From an uncultured Methylococcaceae bacterium (GTDB taxonomy: Bacteria; Pseudomonadota; Gammaproteobacteria; Methylococcales; Methylomonadaceae): DNA of 64,000 bases. The position numbers and the translations under genes are program-made. Location: NCBI GenBank assembly GCA_903863905.1, contig CAIPDT010000021.1:1-64000 (forward strand). The letters run 5' to 3'. Positions 10,268 through 19,690 of this stretch are shown here, one piece after another. Position 1 is the stretch's first letter. The number at the start of each line of letters is the position of its first letter. The notes under the pieces were generated by a model. It did not search any database, was not told where the DNA came from, and worked only from the letters and a program-made list of their open reading frames with translations.

Positions 10268-11284
10268 TTAAAGGGCGTTACCGAAAGAGAACACTTTTTG
10301 AAAAGATTGCATAATGCGATCTAAAACAAAGCCAATGATACCGATAGTAAAGACCGCGACCATAATGCGTCCCAAGGAGTTTGAGCTGCCGTTTTGAAAT
10401 TCATCCCAAACAAATTTACCTAAGCCTGGGTTTTGAGCCAACATTTCAGCCGCAATCAATACCATCCAGCCCACGCCAAGCGATAAACGCATACCGGTAA
10501 AGATATAAGGTAAGGCCGACGGTAAAATGATCTTCTTGATTTGAGTAAACCAGTTGAGGCGTAACACTTTTCCGACATTCACTAAATCTTTATCGATGGA
10601 AGAAACCCCCACGGCGGTGTTAATTAAAGTGGGCCATAAGGAACATAAGGTCACCGTAATCGCTGAGGTTAAAAAGGACTTTTCAAACCAAGAGTCAGGG
10701 GTGGTGACATAAACCGCACTCACGACCAGTGTTACAATCGGCAACCAAGCTAAGGGTGACACAGGCTTAAAGATCTGAATCAGCGGATTAATAGCCGTAT
10801 TAATCACGGGGCTCATTCCACATAACAAGCCTAAAGGCACCGCGACAAAGGTCGCAATAATAAAGCCTGCAAACACCGTATAAAGACTGGTGTAAATCTT
10901 ATCTAAATACGTGGCTTGGCCATTATAGGGACGTGATTTAACCACCGCTTCGGGGTTTTCTGACAGTGCTTGAGCCTTACGTTCTTGCTGACGTTGGTAA
11001 TAAGCAATTTCTTTTTCTTTCTCTGTAAAATGCTCCTCTAATAAGCCACCGGCTTCATGCCAAACGGCCACTGGGCCGGGGATGGCGCCTAAACTAGTAT
11101 TTACTTTTGAAGCCGCGACACTCCAAAGCCCCAAGAACAACATAAAGGCGATGATGGGGACGCCCATGATTAAAAATAACTGGCGTAATTGTTGAGCTAG
11201 GTTCTCGCCAGCCGCTATTTTAACGAAGGGCACAAACCACGTTAAGCCGGTGATATTAAAAAATTTGATCAGTTGGTTGTTCAT
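10268..11284 (-). CDS. nrtB: Nitrate ABC transporter permease
   Basis: Multi-TM permease with NrtB-like EAA loop; between the substrate-binding and ATPase genes. Confidence 0.88.
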   Translation of the reverse strand: MNNQLIKFFNITGLTWFVPFVKIAAGENLAQQLRQLFLIMGVPIIAFMLFLGLWSVAASKVNTSLGAIPGPVAVWHEAGGLLEEHFTEKEKEIAYYQRQQERKAQALSENPEAVVKSRPYNGQATYLDKIYTSLYTVFAGFIIATFVAVPLGLLCGMSPVINTAINPLIQIFKPVSPLAWLPIVTLVVSAVYVTTPDSWFEKSFLTSAITVTLCSLWPTLINTAVGVSSIDKDLVNVGKVLRLNWFTQIKKIILPSALPYIFTGMRLSLGVGWMVLIAAEMLAQNPGLGKFVWDEFQNGSSNSLGRIMVAVFTIGIIGFVLDRIMQSFQKVFSFGNAL

Positions 11285-11334
11285 GAGCTTTTACCTTAAG
11301 CAGTGCGATAAGTTTCTTTAAGTGGGGGCGGAGA

Positions 11335-12735
11335 TTACTCAACCACCTTGCCACCGACTACTTTTTGTTTGCCTTTAAGACCGATGGCAAATTTAGTTAA
11401 GTAATCATTCGGTTTAGTCGCATCAAACACCACGCCGTCAATATAGTCTGCATTCGGGGCTTTAATACCTGTTTCTTGATCCGATGGGAAGTCACTGGCT
11501 TTAGCTTTACCTTCTTTAATTAAGGCATGGGCGGCTGTCATAAAGATATCAGGACGGTAGACTTTTTTAGCCGTTTCAAGATACCAAGCATCGGGTTTTT
11601 GTTCGTTAATTTGGCCCCAGCGACGCATTTGAGTTAAGCTCCAAATAGCATCACTGTAATAAGGGTAAGAACCGTTGTGACGCGCAAACACGTTAAAGTC
11701 GGCCAGGGGACGTTTATCACCTTTCTCATATTCAAAGGTGCCGTTCATGCTATTAGCCAGTACATCATAATCTGCACCCACATATTGTTTTTGAGACAGC
11801 ATCTCAATCCCTTCACTACGGTTTTTGTTATTTTCTGCATCTAACCAAAGCGACGCTCTAATTAAGGATTTAACGATGGCTAAGTGTGTGTTTGGATTTT
11901 TGTCTGCAAACTCTTTAGTCACGCCAAAGATTTTCTCGGGGCTGTTTTTCATTAATTCATAATCACTAATGACGGGCACCCCGATGCCTTTAAATACCGC
12001 TTGTTGATTCCAAGGTTCACCGACACAATAGCCGACAATCGTACCTGAATCCATGGTGGCAGGCATTTGTGGGGGCGGTGTCACTGATAAAATAGCTTCT
12101 GCATCAATTTGGCCTGAACTATCTTCTGGCGGTGCATAATAGCCCGGTTTAATACCGCCTGCCGCTAACCAATATCGTAACTTCATATTATGGGTACCGA
12201 CTGGAAAGGTCATGGCCATGTTAAAAGGCTTGCCTTCATTTTTATATTTCTCTAAAACCGGTTTTAAGGCATCGGCTTTAATGGGGTGAACAGGTTTGCC
12301 GTCTGCCATGGGGATTTGAGGTTTCATTTGTTTCCAAACGTCATTAGAAACCGTAATTGCATCGCCATTTAAGGTTAACGTAAACGCACTGACGATGTCC
12401 GCTTTAGTGCCATAACCAATTGCAGTGCCAAAGGGTAGGGTTGCTAACATGTGGGCGCCATCCAGTTCGCCATTAATCACTCTATCTAAGAGTACTTTCC
12501 AGTTAGCTTGGGCTTCAAGTTGTACAGAAAGACCTTCGTCTTCAAAGTAGCCTTTTTCAAAGGCAACCGCTAATGGCGCCATATCGGTTAATTTGATAAA
12601 ACCTAGTTTTACATTTTCTTTTTCAAGATTTTCAACCGCATTGACCTGAGGAGCAAAGCTTAAGGTCGTAATAACGGCAAGCGTCGAGAGTGTCTTAGCT
12701 ACATTTTTGATCGATACTGTTTCAGTTTTTTTCAT
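11335..12735 (-). CDS. nrtA: ABC transporter nitrate-binding protein (NrtA/CmpA family)
   Basis: NrtA-like sequence (LGFIKLTDMAPLAVAFEKGYFEDEGL, GTHNMKLRYWLAAGGI); ATG at 12735 with AGG ribosome-binding site preferred over the ORF start at 12804, which lies in the terminator. Confidence 0.9.
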   Translation of the reverse strand: MKKTETVSIKNVAKTLSTLAVITTLSFAPQVNAVENLEKENVKLGFIKLTDMAPLAVAFEKGYFEDEGLSVQLEAQANWKVLLDRVINGELDGAHMLATLPFGTAIGYGTKADIVSAFTLTLNGDAITVSNDVWKQMKPQIPMADGKPVHPIKADALKPVLEKYKNEGKPFNMAMTFPVGTHNMKLRYWLAAGGIKPGYYAPPEDSSGQIDAEAILSVTPPPQMPATMDSGTIVGYCVGEPWNQQAVFKGIGVPVISDYELMKNSPEKIFGVTKEFADKNPNTHLAIVKSLIRASLWLDAENNKNRSEGIEMLSQKQYVGADYDVLANSMNGTFEYEKGDKRPLADFNVFARHNGSYPYYSDAIWSLTQMRRWGQINEQKPDAWYLETAKKVYRPDIFMTAAHALIKEGKAKASDFPSDQETGIKAPNADYIDGVVFDATKPNDYLTKFAIGLKGKQKVVGGKVVE

Positions 12736-12766
12736 GATGGCGTGACCTCGTACAGAGATTTTTGGC

Positions 12767-12820
12767 AAAAAAAAACGTCGCTTAATCCTGTGTATAGATA
12801 TCACAGTGATTGAGTCGACG
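12767..12820 (-). terminator. Intrinsic terminator in the nrtA leader (candidate antitermination target)
   Basis: Minus strand CGTCG-actc-AATC-a-CTGTG-atatctata-CACAG-GATT-aag-CGACG followed by nine T; ends about 31 nt before the nrtA ATG. Confidence 0.88.
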
Positions 12821-12832
12821 CCTTTGTCTAGT

Positions 12833-12873
12833 GCTCAACTTTGAGCTATAAAATGGGTTCCACCGTTGGAACC
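12833..12873 (-). promoter_or_regulatory. Two-hairpin ANTAR-type antitermination RNA element
   Basis: Minus strand GGTTCC-AACGGT-GGAACC (12873-12856) and GCTC-AAAGTT-GAGC (12846-12833); both hexaloops have A1 and G4; a terminator lies downstream. Confidence 0.85.
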
Positions 12874-12887
12874 TTTTGTTATTATTA

Positions 12888-12905
12888 ATGCAGAAGCTGT
12901 GCCAA
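12888..12905 (-). promoter_or_regulatory. Sigma-54 (-24/-12) promoter for the nrt-nir-nas operon
   Basis: Minus strand TTGGCACAGCTTCTGCAT: GG-N10-GC spacing, TGGCAC and TGCA elements; places the transcript start a few nt before the first hairpin. Confidence 0.75.
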
Positions 12906-13023
12906 TTATTTAGGGTAGATGGATTATTTTTTATATATTATTAAATTACAATAGCTTATGGTTCGTTGTAATTGATGTGTTGGATTCTTTAGGGAATATA
13001 AAGTAATTTTAAGGGCGATATGG

Positions 13024-13040
13024 TGCGCTACTACTGTGCA
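13024..13040. promoter_or_regulatory. Possible NtrC-like 17-bp dyad
   Basis: TGCGC-TACTACT-GTGCA resembles TGCACC-N5-GGTGCA; about 150 bp upstream of the sigma-54 element. Confidence 0.4.
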
Positions 13041-13067
13041 AAATATTTGTTATTTGCACCAAGATGA

Positions 13068-13991
13068 TTAAAATAAAAAACTGACAATCGCTTTCAAGTG
13101 ACCTTGATCTATGACGGGAATTGCTAGCATTTTACTGAGATTATCTAATCCAGGATCATAGTTTTGGTCATGATTACCCGTAATGACTGGCACACCGGTG
13201 AGCCAGACTCGACCTAAGGCACCCACACCTTTATCAATGGGTAACGTTTCAAAGATTTTAGCTAAATCGTTATCTGTTTTACTGTACCCTTGTTGGCAGA
13301 TTAATTGGTTCCCTTCTGGATTAGGCGTCCAAATTTGAATACGTTTAGCAAGGGGGGTGGCTTTAGCAGAGAGAAACGCCATAATATAGGGCGCTTCAGC
13401 ATCATTGTAGATCGGTAAACTCAGTCCTACGGTAATGCCGGCTACTTGAGCGTCTTTGGCTCTGATAAAGTTATCAGCTGAACCAATATTCTCAATGAGG
13501 ACCGGAAGTTTTGAGTCCCACGCCAGACCTGCCAGTCCTTGACCTTTAGAGAGCTGCAGTTTTTTTGATATGTCGGCAAAGTGGTGCAGAGTACCGTAAT
13601 AACCCGCCATGACAGAAAGTGTGTTTTGTGAGTCTAAAGAGGGGCTCCATACTTCAATAGCGCCTGCGTGTTCTTCATCATCGCCACATAAAAAAACCAC
13701 CACTGCCATTAAAAAATCACCTGAAAAGATAGGTAACGCAATGCCACAGGTTAAGCCGGCCTCTTTAGCGGCAAGAATGCTTCTAAAGTAGGAGTGTTCA
13801 AATTGGGTGAGTACAATCGGGTGACCTTCGGCCCAGGCTTTTCCGGGTAAGCCTTCATTATAAGCAAATTTTTGTTGGATTCTATCGGCTTTAAAGTCAT
13901 TAAGGTCACCATACAAACCTGAGCCAAATTCAAGTTGGGTGCGGTCTTTATCTGGAATCCATATTTCAGTGACTTTGATAAATGTTTTCAT
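13068..13991 (-). CDS. GAF-domain protein, at least two GAF-like modules
   Basis: Repeated GAF-like blocks (GLPGKAWAEGHPIVL, GQGLAGLAWDSKLPVLIENI, GVGALGRVWLTGVPVI); ATG at 13991 avoids overlap with the upstream gene. Confidence 0.75.
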   Translation of the reverse strand: MKTFIKVTEIWIPDKDRTQLEFGSGLYGDLNDFKADRIQQKFAYNEGLPGKAWAEGHPIVLTQFEHSYFRSILAAKEAGLTCGIALPIFSGDFLMAVVVFLCGDDEEHAGAIEVWSPSLDSQNTLSVMAGYYGTLHHFADISKKLQLSKGQGLAGLAWDSKLPVLIENIGSADNFIRAKDAQVAGITVGLSLPIYNDAEAPYIMAFLSAKATPLAKRIQIWTPNPEGNQLICQQGYSKTDNDLAKIFETLPIDKGVGALGRVWLTGVPVITGNHDQNYDPGLDNLSKMLAIPVIDQGHLKAIVSFLF

Positions 13992-14016
13992 CGGCTTTAT
14001 AAATAGTAACGCGAGT

Positions 14017-14592
14017 TTATTTAAATAATTCTGACATGGCAATTACATTTTTTGCCATTTCGCCTAAGGTAATCTTTCTATCCATCGCCAGTTTTCTAAG
14101 CGTGTGATAGGCTTCATCTTCAGAAAAGTTTTGAGTTTTTATTAAGATGGCTTTGGCACGATCGGTCAGTTTTCTATCTTCAAGCTTTGCACAGGCTTCT
14201 TCTAAGGCGGTTTTAAGCGTTTGTTGTTGTTTAAAACGGGCGAGGGCAATATTAATCAGTGCTTGTAGACGGTTAGGTTCAAAGCCATTAATGATGAAGG
14301 CACTGACATCTGCTTGAATCACTTGATTAATAATCTCTTCGTTAGCGTCATTGCAAAACATGAGCACAGGAAAAGGACTGTGTTGATTCAACGTCAACAG
14401 CGTCTCTAAAAGTGATTTTGACGGAGTGTCCACATTAAGAATAATAAGATGTGGGCGTATTTCTTTGGTAAGCTTTAAAAAAGTAAGGTCGAAGGGTGTT
14501 TTAAAGTAATTGAAGTCCGCTTGTTTAAGGCTACTTTCAAGGGCCATTATAATAGGATTATCTTCAATTAATAATACCTTGAACCTATTCAT
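14017..14592 (-). CDS. nasT: NasT-like pseudo-receiver/ANTAR RNA-binding antiterminator
   Basis: Receiver-like N-terminus and C-terminal ANTAR helices (LEDRKLTDRAKAILIKTQNFSEDEAYHTLRKLAMDRKITLGEMAKNVI). Confidence 0.85.
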   Translation of the reverse strand: MNRFKVLLIEDNPIIMALESSLKQADFNYFKTPFDLTFLKLTKEIRPHLIILNVDTPSKSLLETLLTLNQHSPFPVLMFCNDANEEIINQVIQADVSAFIINGFEPNRLQALINIALARFKQQQTLKTALEEACAKLEDRKLTDRAKAILIKTQNFSEDEAYHTLRKLAMDRKITLGEMAKNVIAMSELFK

Positions 14593-14599
14593 TCGTGAG

Positions 14600-15559
14600 T
14601 TATCGCGTTAAAGTTTTAGGGAGTATTTTATAATTCACTGATAAAGTCACTGAGTTATTAGGCAAAACTTCAAGCGTATCAATGGCTACGTTACCGGCTT
14701 CTAAGCACAAAAAACGTTTGTAATCATGAGGTTCTAAATCAGCAATGTGCGCGGAAACATAGCGCCAAGGATTCCATACGACCGCTGTTTTATAATGATT
14801 TGACGTGACTAAAATATGTCGATTAAAGACCGGATCAGTAATCGTTAATTCATGCTTAACATCTTGATAAATCCGATCCACTTCAAAGGGGATAGTGACC
14901 GCATGAGATTGATATTTTTGTTGCCCATTATCTAATTTATCCAGATAATGGGTGTCTTCTAAACCTAATATAGCGACTTGATGTATGTCGCCGACATTAA
15001 AATAAGCGTGTAACGCTTGGGTAATATAAAACGCTTTGCGGCCAAGATTATAGGTGGATAAATGCAGGCTTAAGGATTTGCCAACGGAAATATCCAATTC
15101 TAATATATAGGTCTGTGGCCAATACTCAGTCCGATGAGGATTTTGTTTAAAGCGTAATTTAACGCGCGTTTCGGCTTCTGAAACAGCCGTTGTCTCGATG
15201 ACTTCCCATAAGCCATTTCTTGCAAAACCATGATCAGGCATATCTATGCCTGTTCGATTAGGACCAAACCACGGCCAGCAAATAGGTACCCCACCTCTCA
15301 TGGCGCGACCTTCTTCATAGAAGGTTTTCTGACTAAGAAAGAGTAGATCTTCTGTTTCAGTCGCCGGTTTAAAAGACAGTACTTGCGCCGCGTATAAGGA
15401 AATAATAGCGGAGGCACTTTTATTTTGAATGGAAATAAAGGGAAACGCCCCCTTACCTTGAACGAACTTTAACTGGTCTGTGAGTCCATATTCGCTATTT
15501 AGCCGGTTAATTTCCATGCTATTGACCCTATCAGCGGCGGCATGATAATCGAGAAACAT
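14600..15559 (-). CDS. D-hexose-6-phosphate mutarotase (aldose 1-epimerase family)
   Basis: RGGVPICWPWFGPN, HGFARNGLWEV, QALHAYFNVGD motifs. Confidence 0.9.
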   Translation of the reverse strand: MFLDYHAAADRVNSMEINRLNSEYGLTDQLKFVQGKGAFPFISIQNKSASAIISLYAAQVLSFKPATETEDLLFLSQKTFYEEGRAMRGGVPICWPWFGPNRTGIDMPDHGFARNGLWEVIETTAVSEAETRVKLRFKQNPHRTEYWPQTYILELDISVGKSLSLHLSTYNLGRKAFYITQALHAYFNVGDIHQVAILGLEDTHYLDKLDNGQQKYQSHAVTIPFEVDRIYQDVKHELTITDPVFNRHILVTSNHYKTAVVWNPWRYVSAHIADLEPHDYKRFLCLEAGNVAIDTLEVLPNNSVTLSVNYKILPKTLTR

Positions 15560-15570
15560 AAGGAATCAAG

Positions 15571-17658
15571 TTATACGGTTCTGCTTTCAAAAATAATCAC
15601 GGATTTTTGATGCGCTGTATAAGTCGCCTCGTTATAAGGTTGTTGATCTTTTGGTTCAATAATATCATTAGGTGAGAGTTGTGACGTATTCAGGGCAAGA
15701 CACCATTTTTTACCCGACATCATCGGGAGTTCTATGGTCATGATATCATCCGACATATTCATAATAATATGCAAATCTGCTTCTTCATGCTCAGTACCGG
15801 TTAAGGTAAAAGCTAAGAGTCGGGCATCGGGTTCAGTCCACAAGGGTTTATTAATTTCTACGCCATGCCAAGACACATCCGGCAATTTTTTTCCTGGACT
15901 GATTTCACCGGTTAAAAAACGTCGGCGCATAATCGAAGGATGTCTTTTACGTAAGGCAATCATCTGTTGTACAAATCTTAAGGTATCGGCATTCTTCTGG
16001 GCAAGGTCCCAGTTTATCCAGCTTAAGTCGTTGTCCTGACAATAACAATTATTATTACCACGTTGGGTGTGTAAAAGCTCATCCCCAGCAAGTAGCATAG
16101 GCACACCTTGGCTGAGTAATAAAATCGCGAACACATTTTTAGCTTGTTGTTTACGCAAATTTATAATAGCGACTTCTTGGGTGTCACCTTCAACGCCACA
16201 GTTATAACTTAAATTATTGCTACAGCCGTCTCGGTTATCTTCACCGTTGGCTTCATTATGCTTTTGGTTATAGCTAAATAAATCGTATAAGGTAAACCCA
16301 TCGTGACAGGTGACAAAGTTGACACTATTAATCGGTAAGCGGCCTTGAGGTTGATAAAGATCGCTACTGCCACTAATACGCGTAGCCAGTTCTGATAACA
16401 GCCCTTTGTCACCCCGTACAAATTGTCGAATAATATCTCGATAGCGACCATTCCATTCGGCCCATCGATAACCAGGAAAGCTACCTACTTGATATAGGCC
16501 GGCCGCATCCCACGCTTCAGCGATGAGTTTAGTTTTAATCAGTTGTTCTGAGAGTTCAATACCCCATAAAACCGGCGGGTCTTGTAAGACTTCACCGTTT
16601 TCGCCTCGGGCCATGGCACTGGCAAGATCAAAACGGAAACCATCTACGTGCATTTCACGTACCCAGTATTCAAGGCAACTGATAATAAAACGCGCGACTA
16701 AAGGGTGATTAGCATTTACAGTATTTCCACAGCCCGTGTAGTCACGTAAAATGCTTTTATCTTCTTTATCAACATGATAAAAAGATTTGCCACCAATGCC
16801 TCTAAAGTTAATCACGGGGCCATTAGCACCCGCTTCGGCGGTATGGTTAAACACCACATCCATAATGACCCCAATGCCAGCTTGATGGAGGGCTTTAACT
16901 AAATCTCTAAATTCTTGGACATGGGTACCTTGTTCGGGCGTGACGCAATAACCCGGATGTGGACTAAAAAAACTATGCGTACTATAGCCCCAGTAATTTT
17001 TTAAGCCCATTTCGGCGGTTTTATTGGGCACATCTTGTTCGTCAAAGGCCATAATGGGTAACAGTTCAATATGACTAATGCCCAATTCCTTTAGATAGGG
17101 TATCTTTTCAATAAGGCCTGAAAATGTACCGGGATGACTGACCTTAGAAGAACTGTGTCGGGTAAATCCACCGACATGAAGTTCATAGACAATGGCTTTT
17201 TCACTTCTGATGGCTAGCGGTGTATCACCTTCCCAATCGTAGTGGTCATCAGTCACCATAGCACGCATGGCGGTCATGCCATTATCACCTGGCTTGCAAG
17301 CCGCCTCACGATCCCAGTGTTTATCGCTAACCGCATGAGCCCAAGGGTCGAGTAAATGTTTGTCTTTTTCAAAGCGAAAGCCAGAATCACGGGCTTGGCC
17401 TGGGCCATCCATGAGCCATGTATACCAAGTGCCTACGGGTAATTTAGACACATAGACATGCCAAGAGAAAAAAGTTCTATTGATATCTTTATTAAGGGTA
17501 ATAACCTGAAAAGGGGTATCGCTTTCAGCGCTGCTAAAGAGTAATAATTCTACAACTTCAGCATGACGACTGAAGATGGAGAAGTTTACGCCCTTAGCGC
17601 CATATTTAGAGCCCGATGGATAGGGTTTACCATGCTTTAATAAATATTGTTGCTGCAT
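15571..17658 (-). CDS. glgX: Glycogen debranching enzyme
   Basis: GH13 isoamylase motifs (GIGVIMDVVFNHTAEA, DGFRFDLAS, FVTCHDGFTLYDL). Confidence 0.92.
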   Translation of the reverse strand: MQQQYLLKHGKPYPSGSKYGAKGVNFSIFSRHAEVVELLLFSSAESDTPFQVITLNKDINRTFFSWHVYVSKLPVGTWYTWLMDGPGQARDSGFRFEKDKHLLDPWAHAVSDKHWDREAACKPGDNGMTAMRAMVTDDHYDWEGDTPLAIRSEKAIVYELHVGGFTRHSSSKVSHPGTFSGLIEKIPYLKELGISHIELLPIMAFDEQDVPNKTAEMGLKNYWGYSTHSFFSPHPGYCVTPEQGTHVQEFRDLVKALHQAGIGVIMDVVFNHTAEAGANGPVINFRGIGGKSFYHVDKEDKSILRDYTGCGNTVNANHPLVARFIISCLEYWVREMHVDGFRFDLASAMARGENGEVLQDPPVLWGIELSEQLIKTKLIAEAWDAAGLYQVGSFPGYRWAEWNGRYRDIIRQFVRGDKGLLSELATRISGSSDLYQPQGRLPINSVNFVTCHDGFTLYDLFSYNQKHNEANGEDNRDGCSNNLSYNCGVEGDTQEVAIINLRKQQAKNVFAILLLSQGVPMLLAGDELLHTQRGNNNCYCQDNDLSWINWDLAQKNADTLRFVQQMIALRKRHPSIMRRRFLTGEISPGKKLPDVSWHGVEINKPLWTEPDARLLAFTLTGTEHEEADLHIIMNMSDDIMTIELPMMSGKKWCLALNTSQLSPNDIIEPKDQQPYNEATYTAHQKSVIIFESRTV

Positions 17659-17957
17659 ATTATCTTCTTTAGTGTGTAAACATGAGGAAATCCGCATGTT
17701 AAATCAATGCTAATGAGCCGTGTTATTTCGATATTTTATGGGCGATACGACTAAATCGAATCTAGCAAATCAAATAAAACGTGATTTAATCTTCATATTA
17801 CAAGGGTACAGTAAATATTATACGCAAAAAATAAGCCATATAGCGAAAGTCTTTGTTTGATAGGTCAGTGAACGCCATAAATGTTTAAAATCATGATGTC
17901 TTGCCTTAATATGGTGCAATAAGTGACTGATATTGGTGCGGATATAGATTGAGGAGG

Positions 17958-17988
17958 TCGCTAACTAAGTGAATTACTTAGTTAGCGA
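17958..17988. repeat. Perfect 13-bp inverted repeat (possible terminator without U-tract)
   Basis: TCGCTAACTAAGT-gaatt-ACTTAGTTAGCGA just downstream of the cytochrome gene ending at 18003. Confidence 0.85.
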
Positions 17989-18002
17989 CAGATATTAAGT
18001 AT

Positions 18003-18728
18003 TTATTTTTTGGTCCAATGTGGAAGCCACATTTGTGCAAAAGAGACACCAAACATCACTAAGGCAGCCAGACTGTAGCCTATGCCACCCAGCATGGTAA
18101 ACCACGCACATTCGGGCCAAAATTTAGTCAGCCACCAAGAGGCCACGTCAATCACTAAAAAGGCAAAGGGAGTGGTGATTAAAATAATTTTCCAAAACTG
18201 ATTAAATTCAGCCAAGGCAAAAATCAAACCCACAAATAAGAAAATGAAACTGATACCAAATAAATGAATATGTGAAATACGGGTGAGTGACCCGACACTT
18301 GCGCCATGATCAATTTCAGCTAGGCTTTTTGCTACATCAAGCTTAGTGACTTCAACGAGACCTGATTCTTCATCATGACATTTACCACAGTTTTTTTCAA
18401 ACATAGGGCCGACCGTGCTCCACTCATTAACAGGGGCATCATTACGCACCCATTTAATTAAGGTGAGTCGAGTTTCAGGAGAGACTTTATCCTTCATTTT
18501 GCCAGTTAGCGCTGTTTCTAATTTAGAACCTGAGCGATTACCATAATAACTATAAACGATGTCATCCATCGATAAGCCGGGTTTGCCATCTGCCTTACCA
18601 TGCGTGAGCATGATTTGAGCGCCAGCCATAAAGAGACCTAAGCCAACGACTAACAGAAAACTCGTGAACAAGAAGCGGTAGGTTAAAGGGAGTTTACCTA
18701 AAGTTATGTTGTTCATTATTTCAGCCAT
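18003..18728 (-). CDS. Membrane-anchored monoheme c-type cytochrome-like protein (paralog A)
   Basis: Several predicted TM segments plus one CGKCH haem motif; about 240 aa. Confidence 0.7.
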   Translation of the reverse strand: MAEIMNNITLGKLPLTYRFLFTSFLLVVGLGLFMAGAQIMLTHGKADGKPGLSMDDIVYSYYGNRSGSKLETALTGKMKDKVSPETRLTLIKWVRNDAPVNEWSTVGPMFEKNCGKCHDEESGLVEVTKLDVAKSLAEIDHGASVGSLTRISHIHLFGISFIFLFVGLIFALAEFNQFWKIILITTPFAFLVIDVASWWLTKFWPECAWFTMLGGIGYSLAALVMFGVSFAQMWLPHWTKK

Positions 18729-18961
18729 ATTTTTATTCCTAACAATGCAAGTTTATAAGACAGGACAACGACCTAAGAAGTTGGCACTAGAGTACAAAAA
18801 AACTCACCACAAGGGTGATGAGTGTCTATATTGTACGACTAATGTAAGTCATTAGTGTTTAAATTAACTTTTATTTTAAGGTATTTAAGCTAATGTTACT
18901 TAGAGCTGTTTATGAGTCTTGTATTGAAACGTTAAAAATTGATGAGTGGTTTTAGAATAGT

Positions 18962-19690
18962 TTAATAATATTTGGGTTCTCGCCAGCGGGGTAACCACAT
19001 TTGCGCCAAGGATACGGTCAGCATTATAAAGGCAGAGATACCATAACCTACACCGCTGATTAAAATCATCGTGGCAAATTCTGACCAGTATTTAGTTAAC
19101 CACCATGACAATACATCTAAAATTAAAAAACCGAAAGGAGAGCCGATTAAGAAGACTTTCCAGGCTGGATTAAATTCGGCCATGCTAAAAATCCAACCGA
19201 TGTATAGGAAAATAAAGCTAATGCCAAATAAGTGAATATGCGAGACGCGTGTTAAGGTGCTGATGCTGGCGCCTTCATCTACTTTTACCATGCTTTTGGC
19301 AACGTCTATTTGTTCTATCCGAGGTAGATCAGATTCATCATCAGCATGACATTTAGAGCAGTGTTTTTCAATTAAGGGCAATACGGTTGACCATTCGCTT
19401 TCTGGTGCGCCTTTATGCGCCCATTCAATAAGCACCGCATTAACTTCTGGGGGCGCTTTTAATTTCATCTTTCCTTTGAGTGCGGTTTCAAGCTTGGAAC
19501 CGTTACGGTTACCATAATAACTATACACCACATCTTTATGGGATAAGCCCATTTCGCCATCCGCCATACCGTGCGTCATTAATATTTGTAAGGCTGACAT
19601 GCAAAAACCAAGGCTAATGGTTAATAAAAACCCAGAATATAAGACACGGTTAATTAAAGACAGCTTGCCTAAAGTGATATCATTTTTCAT
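18962..19690 (-). CDS. Membrane-anchored monoheme c-type cytochrome-like protein (paralog B)
   Basis: Clearly homologous along its length to 18003-18728; one CSKCH motif; shared VVYSYYGNR.GSKLETAL and SHIHLFGISFIFL blocks. Confidence 0.7.
   Translation of the reverse strand: MKNDITLGKLSLINRVLYSGFLLTISLGFCMSALQILMTHGMADGEMGLSHKDVVYSYYGNRNGSKLETALKGKMKLKAPPEVNAVLIEWAHKGAPESEWSTVLPLIEKHCSKCHADDESDLPRIEQIDVAKSMVKVDEGASISTLTRVSHIHLFGISFIFLYIGWIFSMAEFNPAWKVFLIGSPFGFLILDVLSWWLTKYWSEFATMILISGVGYGISAFIMLTVSLAQMWLPRWREPKYY

Noticed and set aside
13036-13059. GTGCAAA-N10-TTTGCAC as a terminator of the GAF gene
   Set aside because: No U-tract in the minus direction and a 10-nt loop; left as possible operator only
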